Assembly (NCBI GenBank): GCA_001803235.1
Contig: MHBL01000148.1
Coordinates: 1 to 64,000, forward strand
Direction of reading: 5' to 3'
Source of the DNA: Lentisphaerae bacterium RIFOXYA12_64_32
Lineage (GTDB): Bacteria > Verrucomicrobiota > Lentisphaeria > Oligosphaerales > YB12-FULL-65-16
Length of the DNA: 64,000 nucleotides
Position 1 is the stretch's first letter. Every line of letters begins with the position of its first letter. The position numbers and the translations under genes were made by a program. This document shows, one piece after another, positions 53,064 through 59,623 of the stretch. Below the pieces are notes generated by a model. The model was not told the origin of the DNA. It made no database searches and was given only the letters and a program-made list of their open reading frames with translations.

Positions 53064-54044
53064 ATGCTTAGAAACACCATACTGCAGCGAGCTCGCGACG
53101 TCATGGATATCGAGATGGAAGGGTTGAGCCAGGTCCGCAACCAACTCGGCGAACCCTTTTTCCAGCTTGCACAACGCTGCCTTGACACCCTGGCGAAAGG
53201 CGGGAAACTGGTCCTGTGCGGCATCGGCAAGAGCGGCCACATCGGCCAGAAACTGGCCGCCACGCTGTCGAGTACCGGCTCTACCGCGGTGTTCCTGCAC
53301 CCGGTCGAGGCCATGCACGGCGACCTGGGCGTGCTCTCCGGGACGGACCTGCTCATCGCCCTGAGCTACAGCGGCGAGACCGACGAACTGCTCCACGTCC
53401 TGCCCGCGGCCAAACGGCTCGGCGTCCCGATCGTCGCGATCACGGGCAGCGCCACGTCGTCCCTGGCCCGGCTCAGCGATCTGACCGTGCCAATGCCGGT
53501 CCCGCGCGAAGCGTGCCCCTTCAACCTGGCCCCAACCACGTCCACGACCGCCCTGCTCGCACTCGGCGACGCCCTGGCCATCGCGCTGCTCGAGTGCCGC
53601 GACTTCAGCGCCGAAGACTACGCCAAACTCCACCCGTCCGGGGCCATTGGTCGCAGCATCACGCTGCGTGTCGCCGACATCATGCGCGCCGGCGAACGGC
53701 TTGCCAAGGTAGGGCCCGACGCTTGCATCCGCGACGCCCTCTTTGAGATGACCCGAGCCAAAGCCGGCTCCGTGGCCGTCGTCAACGCGGAAGAACGTCT
53801 GCTCGGCATCTTCACGGACGGCGATTTCCGACGCCATATCACCACCGATGCCAACCTGCTCGAAATGCCGATCGGCCAAGTCATGACCCCCAACCCGATC
53901 ACGGTGCGCGCCGACGCCATGGCCGTGGAAGTCATGCGCATCTTCGAGCAGCGCCGCATCGACGACATCCTGGTGGTGGACGAGGGGGGACGCGTCCAAG
54001 GCATCGTGGATGTCCAAGACATGCCGCGATTCAAGCTGATGTGA
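53064..54044 (+). CDS. kdsD: D-arabinose-5-phosphate isomerase, KpsF/GutQ/KdsD family
   Basis: The 326-residue protein has the SIS domain (about 35-175) with CGIGKSGHIGQKLAATLSST (split), FLHPVEAMHGDLG (catalytic His region) and SYSGETDELL, then LHPSGAIGRSI and two CBS repeats (about 205-326: VADIMRAGERL and IGQVMTPNPITV). It interconverts D-ribulose 5-phosphate and D-arabinose 5-phosphate, the first step to KDO for lipopolysaccharide, so the organism probably has a Gram-negative outer membrane. The length and order are canonical. Confidence 0.94.
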   Translation: MLRNTILQRARDVMDIEMEGLSQVRNQLGEPFFQLAQRCLDTLAKGGKLVLCGIGKSGHIGQKLAATLSSTGSTAVFLHPVEAMHGDLGVLSGTDLLIALSYSGETDELLHVLPAAKRLGVPIVAITGSATSSLARLSDLTVPMPVPREACPFNLAPTTSTTALLALGDALAIALLECRDFSAEDYAKLHPSGAIGRSITLRVADIMRAGERLAKVGPDACIRDALFEMTRAKAGSVAVVNAEERLLGIFTDGDFRRHITTDANLLEMPIGQVMTPNPITVRADAMAVEVMRIFEQRRIDDILVVDEGGRVQGIVDVQDMPRFKLM

Positions 54045-54155
54045 GGCCCACACCGCCGCTCCCCGCGCGAACGGGCATGGCGACTCGCCCCGAAAACAGA
54101 GCGCGCCCGCCCGACCGCTCGGTCAGGCAGGCGCGCCTTGAAACCAAGATTAGGA

Positions 54156-54359
54156 CTACTTCGCCAGCAGGTGCTTCGGCACATCGCACGGATGTCGCAA
54201 CAGGCCACGAATCTCCTGCGTCGTCATCCTGCGGACCTTCTCCTCGTCAACGCCCAACGCCAGAACGCGGCGCTTCTGCTCAAGCAAACGCCGCCGCCGC
54301 GCAACCCCGGTCTTCTTCGGCCGCACGTTATTCTTGTTCCGGAACATCCCTGTCGCCAT
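54156..54359 (-). CDS. Small basic conserved protein, unknown function
   Basis: ATG 54359 is preceded by GAGGG at eight bases; a longer frame adds 13 residues without support. The 67-residue product is Arg/Lys-rich: MATGMFRNKNNVRPKKTGVA, then RRRRLLEQKRRVLALGVDEE, then KVRRMTTQEIRGLLRHP. The basic N-terminal part followed by a short helical acidic-basic region suggests binding of RNA or ribosome. I know of similar small proteins in PVC genomes but no function. Located between kdsD and element C3. Confidence 0.55.
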   Translation of the reverse strand: MATGMFRNKNNVRPKKTGVARRRRLLEQKRRVLALGVDEEKVRRMTTQEIRGLLRHPCDVPKHLLAK

Positions 54360-54476
54360 ACCTGCAGCCCTCGCTTCTTCCGATCCGTTGTGCTCCAACC
54401 AGTCTGATCATTTCCCAAAGAGTCCGTAATTTACACCCGCGACCTGGCAGTTGCCAATTCGTGCCGCGGCAGCCGC

Positions 54477-54631
54477 GTGTTGCGTCAGTCGCGGGTGCAG
54501 GGTTGGGGTGGCTGGCCAAAGTGGCGGGAGCGGCTCGCTCCCGCGGGTGTCGGAGCGAGCCGCTCCGACCACTTTAGGCGCCAGCCCCGGCCAACCTTCA
54601 ACCTTATCTCCACCCACGACTGACGCAACAC
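54477..54631. mobile_element. Family C MITE-like element, copy 3
   Basis: A 155-bp element with inverted ends GTGTTGCGTCAGTCG / CGACTGACGCAACAC and exact 8-bp direct repeats GCAGCCGC at 54469-54476 and 54632-54639. Inside: GGGAGCGGCTCGCTCCC and CGGAGCGAGCCGCTCCG hairpins. Confidence 0.9.
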
Positions 54632-54666
54632 GCAGCCGCGCCCGAGGCGAACCGCCGCGGTACGCC

Positions 54667-55230
54667 TCAGAGCGGGTCCGGCAGCCGCAGACCGCCCGCT
54701 GAGAACGCAGTCTGGGCGTGACACAGGGCCAGAGCCAGGGCATCGGTGGCGTCGTCCGGGACCGAGTCCACCGCAATGTTCAGCCGCGTGGCCACCAGCA
54801 GCGCAATCTGCTCTTTGCTCGCGTTGCCATAGCCGCAGACCGCCTGCTTGGCGCGCCGCGGCGCGTACTCGTAAATCGGCAATTTCAGTTCAGCCAGCGC
54901 TGCGATCACGGCCCCCCGCGCACAGCCCAGCACCATGGCGGTGCGCACGTTCTGGCAGTAGAACCCGCCCTCGAGAGCAACCACGTCCGGCGCGAATTCC
55001 TCGACGAGTTCGCGCATCCCCGCTGCTAACCGCCGCAGGCACTCGCTCAGCGGGCGTTTCGGCGGCGTGCGAATCACACCGCAGTCCACCGCCACAAAGC
55101 GCCGCCCGTCCGTGTCGAGCAGGCCGTAGCCGGTCACCCGCAGCGCGGCATCAACACCAATGATCCGGATGACCTTGCCGGTCGGCACCGTCGTGGCCGC
55201 GGCGGTCTGCGGGTTCTGACGAACGGCCAT
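54667..55230 (-). CDS. ruvC: Holliday junction resolvase RuvC
   Basis: ATG 55230 has GAGGAGG eight bases upstream; the longer frame is discarded. The 187-residue product shows the four acidic catalytic residues of RuvC: D27 in IGVDAALRVTGYG, E87 in VALEGGFY, and D160 and D163 in VPDDATDALALAL. The RNase H-like fold and length are canonical. It cuts Holliday junctions in recombinational repair. ruvA and ruvB are not adjacent, unlike in many bacteria. Confidence 0.94.
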   Translation of the reverse strand: MAVRQNPQTAAATTVPTGKVIRIIGVDAALRVTGYGLLDTDGRRFVAVDCGVIRTPPKRPLSECLRRLAAGMRELVEEFAPDVVALEGGFYCQNVRTAMVLGCARGAVIAALAELKLPIYEYAPRRAKQAVCGYGNASKEQIALLVATRLNIAVDSVPDDATDALALALCHAQTAFSAGGLRLPDPL

Positions 55231-55513
55231 CCAGCAGCCTCCTCTCAACCTTGTCGATGCCCGACGGCGACTCCGGATCATTTTCAAGACGACGACTAAC
55301 TCCAACGCACTTTCGCCGCGGATTACCCGCGACGATGCCCCAATATGTGTCCCGCTCCGCCGCCGGGCAAGGCGTCGGGAAGCATCTTTCCGTCAACCGC
55401 CGGCATCGCAGCGGAAGTCGCAGCCCGCGCACGTCCGTACCGACTCCAGCCAGGGCGCCGACTCAACGCCTCCCGTCCTGAACCGACCCACAACATTTTG
55501 CTCCCGCCACAGG

Positions 55514-55542
55514 TTGAAAACCGATGTGAGGTTGTGTATAAT
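55514..55542 (+). promoter_or_regulatory. Sigma-70-type promoter of the initiator tRNA
   Basis: TTGAAA (55514-55519), 17-base spacer, TATAAT (55537-55542), then a GC-rich discriminator (GCCCGG), as usual for stringently controlled stable RNA genes. The tRNA begins 28 bases after the -10 box. The rest of the gap 55231-55513 shows no gene. Confidence 0.85.
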
Positions 55543-55570
55543 ATTGCCCGGACAATGACAACCGCTTGAT

Positions 55571-55648
55571 TGCGGGGTGGAGCAGCCCGGTACGCTCGTC
55601 AGGCTCATAACCTGAAGGTCGTTGGTTCAAATCCAACCCCCGCTACCA
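55571..55648 (+). tRNA. Initiator tRNA-fMet (CAT)
   Basis: The cloverleaf is TGCGGGG / CCCCGCT acceptor with a T-T mismatch at 1:72 (initiator hallmark), D arm GAGC-AGCCCGGTAC-GCTC, anticodon arm TCAGG-CTCATAA-CCTGA, variable AGGTC, T arm GTTGG-TTCAAAT-CCAAC and an encoded CCA. It is 78 nt. The usual three G-C pairs at the anticodon stem base are only two here (A-T at 29:41). Confidence 0.95.
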
Positions 55649-55653
55649 TTTCC

Positions 55654-55685
55654 AAGAGCCTCATCCCCCTCGGGGTGAGGCTCTT
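55654..55685 (+). terminator. Terminator-like hairpin after the tRNA
   Basis: AAGAGCCTCATCCCC-CTC-GGGGTGAGGCTCTT: 14-bp stem with one bulged T, followed by ACGTTTCTG with only a weak T-run. Confidence 0.65.
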
Positions 55686-55747
55686 ACGTTTCTGGGACAG
55701 GAAGAGCCGAAACACCCTGAAACAGGCCGAAACGGGGGGGGCAAGAA

Positions 55748-55815
55748 CCCACACATCAACCCACACGCTCCCACACGTTTTGCCCACACAAGCCACCCAC
55801 ACGGGTCACCCACAC
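55748..55815 (+). repeat. Six regularly spaced CCCACAC motifs
   Basis: CCCACAC starts at 55748, 55760, 55770, 55783, 55796 and 55809 (spacing 12, 10, 13, 13, 13). It lies 100 bases behind the tRNA. The sequences between motifs are not conserved. Confidence 0.8.
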
Positions 55816-55904
55816 CCCGGCAAGTGTGTAACGAATCCCTGCGATTTCGTCCCGAACCGTGCCCGCAAAGGCCCTGTGTTGGTGGTTTTGTTGGTTTTTT
55901 TTCC

Positions 55905-56170
55905 GGTCTGTGCGGGTAAATTCGCCCTCGCGGGGAAATGGCCGCCCCGGGTGGGATGCAATTGCGCGCGGTGGCTCGGTGCGTCCCGCGCCGAAGCGGG
56001 GTGCGCCGGCCGGTCCCCGGCCGAGGGCCTCGGGCCGGGACGGCCCCGAGCACCCTGCTGCGGTCCCGGAGGTCCCGCGCCACTGCCCGCCGCGGCGCGC
56101 AACCGCGAACGGGCGTATCCTGGCGCCCATTGCACAGCCTCCTGTCTCTGTAGACTTACCCGCACAGGTC
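55905..56170. repeat. Family A-type element (copy 6) carrying a family B element inside
   Basis: The ends GGTCTGTGCGGGTAA (55905-55919) and TTACCCGCACAGGTC (56156-56170) are inverted copies with one mismatch. The family A core hairpins are missing except for the tail GAACGGGCGTATCCTGGCGC (about 56107); the B7 element takes their place. Confidence 0.78.
55970..56085 (+). repeat. Family B structured repeat, copy 7
   Basis: GGTGGCTCGGTGCGTCCC to GGTCCCGCGCCACTG, complete with three hairpins, nested in the A-type element 55905-56170. The only B copy that is not just behind a stop codon. Confidence 0.82.
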
Positions 56171-56220
56171 GCTTTCTTTCTGACCGAGACACCCCGCCCC
56201 GGCCTCCCGCTGCTGATCAT

Positions 56221-56601
56221 CACCACTTCAGGTTGTACGGGATCGTCGGGCGCGGATTGTCCAGAATCGACGGCGGACTCTTCTTGAGCGGGTCGCAGCG
56301 GTCGGCCTGATCCAAGGCCCACTTGATCCACTTCGCCCGCAGTCACCAGTTCATCGCGGACCTTGGTCAACGTCATGGCCGAGTACCCCAGCTTCTGCGC
56401 CCAGACATTGAGGTGCATCGGTGCGGCGGGTTTGTGCAGGAGCTGATAGAGCACGGTGGCCAGCGCCGCCGCCGATAGTTTCTCTGCCCTTGCCTGCCGC
56501 GCATAGCGCTCACGCAGGTCGGCAAACGGAGGGATGAACAACTGCGTGCCAGGAACGATGAACGGGACACCCAGTTGGATCAGCCGGTCGCGTCGGTGCA
56601 A
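56221..56601 (-). pseudogene. Degraded winged-helix-like gene fragment
   Basis: From 56601 the frame reads RDRLIQLGVPFIVPGTQLFI, then PPFADLRERYARQARAEKLS and LHLNVWAQKLGYSAMTLTKV-like residues, a pattern seen in MarR-like DNA-binding proteins that normally have a further 80 N-terminal residues. After DELVTAG (about 56350) a different frame reads WALDQADRCDPLKKSPPSIL and stops at 56221. Both truncation and frame change indicate a dead gene, perhaps two joined fragments. Confidence 0.4.
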
Positions 56602-56768
56602 TGGCGTTTGCCCGGGATGCCGCGTACAACGCGGCCACTACAGCCGGAGGTCACCATCGGCACAGTTCCTTGCGGTTTGTTGCTGAGACGTGTTTCTACT
56701 GTTTATATCTAACGCCACTCCGGAGCGGGCCATGGCCGCACATATGTTGCTCTGGAAACGAGCCAGGC

Positions 56769-56796
56769 TTGACTTCCGGTGAGTTCGTAGTATAAT
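56769..56796 (+). promoter_or_regulatory. Sigma-70-type promoter of the GntR-LacI regulator
   Basis: TTGACT (56769-56774), 16-base spacer, TATAAT (56791-56796). Transcription should start near 56803, downstream of the first in-frame ATG (56798), which decides against that start. Confidence 0.8.
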
Positions 56797-56836
56797 CATG
56801 TATAAAGCAAGAACCGAAGGATGGAGCACGGACGGG

Positions 56837-58024
56837 ATGCGGATTGCGGTTCAGGCAGGTGCGCAGCGGCCGGTTTACGCGCAGATTGCGGCGTGGCTGC
56901 GGACGTATATTCGCGACCGCAAGCTGGAACCGGGCGCCCGGTTGCCGGCGGTGACGGAGATTGCCGCCGCGGCGGGGGTGAGTCTGCGCACGGCAGAGCG
57001 GGGGCTGAACGAGTTGGTGACGGCGGGGTTGTGCTACCGGCAGCCGAAGCGTGGAACATTCGTGGGGCGTCCGCTGCGCGGTCCGGGGCGACGCCGCGTC
57101 TGCGGCCTGTACCACCGGCGCGGTCACGAGGCGCTGGAGACCGATTCGCTGCTGCTGCCGGTGCACCGCGGCTTTACGCAAGTTGCCGACGCGCATGAGG
57201 TTGACATCCTGCTGCTGTCCTCGGCCGACCTGCGCAACTCGTTGCCGTTTTACCTGGACAGTGGGGAACTGGAGTTCGCCGGCCTGGCCATGGTGAACTG
57301 CGACTCACTGGGCGAGGAACTGGAACTGGCGCGGCAGTATCCGGCCATGAAGCTGGTACACATCAACTATCACCTGCCCGGCCTGGAGGACAGTCCGGAC
57401 AACGTGCACAGCGTGCTCTCCGACGAGTATGCGGGCGGGTACGAGGCGGGACGGTTCCTGGCGGGCCTGAGCCGGACACGGCGCGCCGGCACGGTCACGC
57501 TCAAGCTGTCGGACGACAACTACCGGCTGCGCCTGGCCGGGTTTGCGCAAGCGATGTCCGAGCTGGGCGTCGCGCTGCGGCCGGAGAGTCAGTGCATCCG
57601 ACCGCCGCCGCACAACGCACAGCAAACGTTGGGGGCGGAGATGGCGCGCGAGCTCTTCGCGCTACCGGAACCGCCGGACGTGATCTTCTGTGTCAATGAC
57701 CTGCTGGCCGAAGGCGTGGTGCTGGAACTGGCGCGCCTGGGCCGGACCGACGCGGTCGTATGCGGCCATGACAACGTGCTGCCACAGATCAGCCTGCAGC
57801 ACGGGTTCTCGACCGTGACGGTGGATTTCGAAGGCATGGGACGCAAGGCGGCGGAGATGCTGCTGCGCCCGGGCGAGCGTTTCCCGAAGTTGGTCCAGCT
57901 CATGCCGCAGTTGCTGCCGAGGGTGAGCACGGAGCACGGAGCACGGAACGGGAACAGAGGCGGATTGCTGGAGCGCCCGCGCCGCAGCAGCAGAACAACG
58001 TGCGCGTTCGGGGCATGCAGGTGA
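56837..58024 (+). CDS. GntR-type HTH / LacI-type effector hybrid transcriptional regulator
   Basis: ATG 56837 is chosen because the promoter's -10 box abuts the earlier ATG. The 395-residue product has a GntR winged helix (about 10-75; PVYAQIAAWLRTYIRDRKLE, LPAVTEIAAAAGVSLRTAER) joined to a periplasmic-binding-like effector domain (about 80-365; VHSVLSDEYAGGYEAGRFLA, VIFCVNDLLAEGVV, VVCGHDNVLPQIS). This hybrid is typical of AraR-like sugar regulators and is expanded in Lentisphaerae. The last 35 residues (HGARNGNRGGLLERP...) are low-complexity and probably arose by read-through into repeats. It likely controls the three secreted genes downstream. Confidence 0.87.
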   Translation: MRIAVQAGAQRPVYAQIAAWLRTYIRDRKLEPGARLPAVTEIAAAAGVSLRTAERGLNELVTAGLCYRQPKRGTFVGRPLRGPGRRRVCGLYHRRGHEALETDSLLLPVHRGFTQVADAHEVDILLLSSADLRNSLPFYLDSGELEFAGLAMVNCDSLGEELELARQYPAMKLVHINYHLPGLEDSPDNVHSVLSDEYAGGYEAGRFLAGLSRTRRAGTVTLKLSDDNYRLRLAGFAQAMSELGVALRPESQCIRPPPHNAQQTLGAEMARELFALPEPPDVIFCVNDLLAEGVVLELARLGRTDAVVCGHDNVLPQISLQHGFSTVTVDFEGMGRKAAEMLLRPGERFPKLVQLMPQLLPRVSTEHGARNGNRGGLLERPRRSSRTTCAFGACR

Positions 58025-58192
58025 CACAGGCAGGAGGCCATCGGCGAGCACGCAGGAGCACAGCCGCCAAGCCTTGACTGCTTCTTCTGTGTCCGTTTGG
58101 TCCGTTGCCTCGTCCCATCCGGAGGATGACAGCGTGCACCGTCAACCGGCTTTCGACGACGCCACATACTCTCTCGGGAAGGAGCATCAGTC

Positions 58193-59488
58193 ATGGGTAT
58201 GGTCACACGACTTGCCTTTCTCCTGGCGCTGGTGCTGGCTGCAGCGGCGCCGGGGCAGGAAGGGTTCAGGGAGGACTTCCGTGGTGCAGCCAGCCTGGCG
58301 GAGCGCGGTTGGCGCGTGGCAGCGGAGCCGGCCGTAAGCCAGTGGCGGCTGGCGGACGACGCGCTGGAGATGACGGCGTTTCACGCGCCGTACCGCGGCG
58401 GCCGCATTGAGCACGACCTGCCGGCGGCGCCGGCGCAAGGGGCGATCGAGTTCCGGGTCACACTGGCGGTCGAGGGTGAGCAGAACTTCAACCATTTGTG
58501 CCTGGCGGTGATCGTGGGCGATTTCATGACGGCGCTGAAGAACTACGGCTCCTGCACCTGGCTGCTGCACAAGGGTCAGGGCGCCTGGCGCACGCTGAGC
58601 GACCACGTGCCGATGAGGCGCGAAGTGACCTTCCGTGTGGTTTACGATCTGCCGGCCCGCTACGCGGAGTTCTACTGCGACAACATGGACGACCCGGTGG
58701 CGGTGGACACGGACTTCCACCCGACGCTGCAGGGCCCGCTGCAGTTCATGAACTACGGGCTGTGCACGGGGCGAGTCGTGAACCGCATCCACGCGGTATC
58801 CGTGGGCTCTGAGGCGGTGGCAGGCGTGGCGGTGTCGCCGGTGCCGCGAGCCATCGTGTTTCAGGGGCTCGACGATTCAGGGCCGGGCATAGTCAAGGCC
58901 GTGGCACAGGTGGCGCCGGGGATTACGGTGCACGTCTACACGGTGCAGACGGTCGGCGCGGCGATCACGCCGCACAACAAGTTCCGCCTCGACCGCATGC
59001 CGTCGCGGCAACGGCTGCGCGAGGCGGAACTCATCGTACTGGCCGATTGCCCGCTGACGCCGGACGTGTTTCCGGACTTCCTCGCCGCCAACCTCACGGA
59101 GCGGGTCCGCGGCGGCGGGCGGCTGCTGATCACCGGCGGCTGGTTCGGCTTGGGCAAAAGCGGCTGCCGTGACGCCTGGCTGCAGGACCTGCTGCCAGTG
59201 ACGCTGGCGGGGCCGTGGCAGGTGGAGACGTTGCCCGCACCCGTTGCCGTCGTGGGCCCGGTGCTGACCGGCCAGACGCTGCCGGCAGTGACGCGCCTGC
59301 ACCGGCTGGCGTTACGCGACGGGACCGATGCGAGGGTCCTGCTCTCGGCCGGCGAGCTCCCGGTCTGGGGCAGCAGCGCGTACGGCAAAGGCCGGGTGGA
59401 CGTACTGCTCAGCGTCCCGGACCCGGCGGCGCCCGCTGCGAGCACAGCGGCGCTGTACGAACTCGTGGTGGGGCAGATGCTGAAGTGA
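58193..59488 (+). CDS. Secreted protein: laminin-G-like sandwich plus GATase-like domain (paralogue of 62639-63991)
   Basis: A GGAG site precedes ATG. The 431-residue protein has a signal peptide (about 1-21, AAAAPGQ cleavage). The N-terminal half (about 25-200) is a beta-sandwich with NFNHLCLAVIVGDFMTALKN and aromatic edges, like concanavalin-type modules. The second half (about 215-431) has IVFQGLDDSGPGIVKAVAQV, a GATase-like alternating pattern with RGGGRLLITGGWFGLGKSG. No catalytic triad is obvious. A related protein with the same layout is encoded at 62639, on the other side of the 851-residue protein. Role unknown; joint action with that protein is inferred. Confidence 0.6.
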   Translation: MGMVTRLAFLLALVLAAAAPGQEGFREDFRGAASLAERGWRVAAEPAVSQWRLADDALEMTAFHAPYRGGRIEHDLPAAPAQGAIEFRVTLAVEGEQNFNHLCLAVIVGDFMTALKNYGSCTWLLHKGQGAWRTLSDHVPMRREVTFRVVYDLPARYAEFYCDNMDDPVAVDTDFHPTLQGPLQFMNYGLCTGRVVNRIHAVSVGSEAVAGVAVSPVPRAIVFQGLDDSGPGIVKAVAQVAPGITVHVYTVQTVGAAITPHNKFRLDRMPSRQRLREAELIVLADCPLTPDVFPDFLAANLTERVRGGGRLLITGGWFGLGKSGCRDAWLQDLLPVTLAGPWQVETLPAPVAVVGPVLTGQTLPAVTRLHRLALRDGTDARVLLSAGELPVWGSSAYGKGRVDVLLSVPDPAAPAASTAALYELVVGQMLK

Positions 59489-59623
59489 GTGGTCTAGGCT
59501 GAAGGCGTTGAGCTCGATGACGTCGATGATTCCGATGATCTCGTAGATCTCGACAAAGCGGGTCAGTTCGGTCAAAGCCGATCCGTCCGATGCAACAGAG
59601 CGTGCCGACTGGGAGCATCACCC

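Noticed and set aside
54667-55230. ruvABC operon
   Set aside because: No ruvA or ruvB reading frame lies on either side; only ruvC can be supported.
55748-55815. CRISPR array
   Set aside because: Repeat unit of 7 bases and spacers of 3-6 bases are far too short; no cas genes are present.
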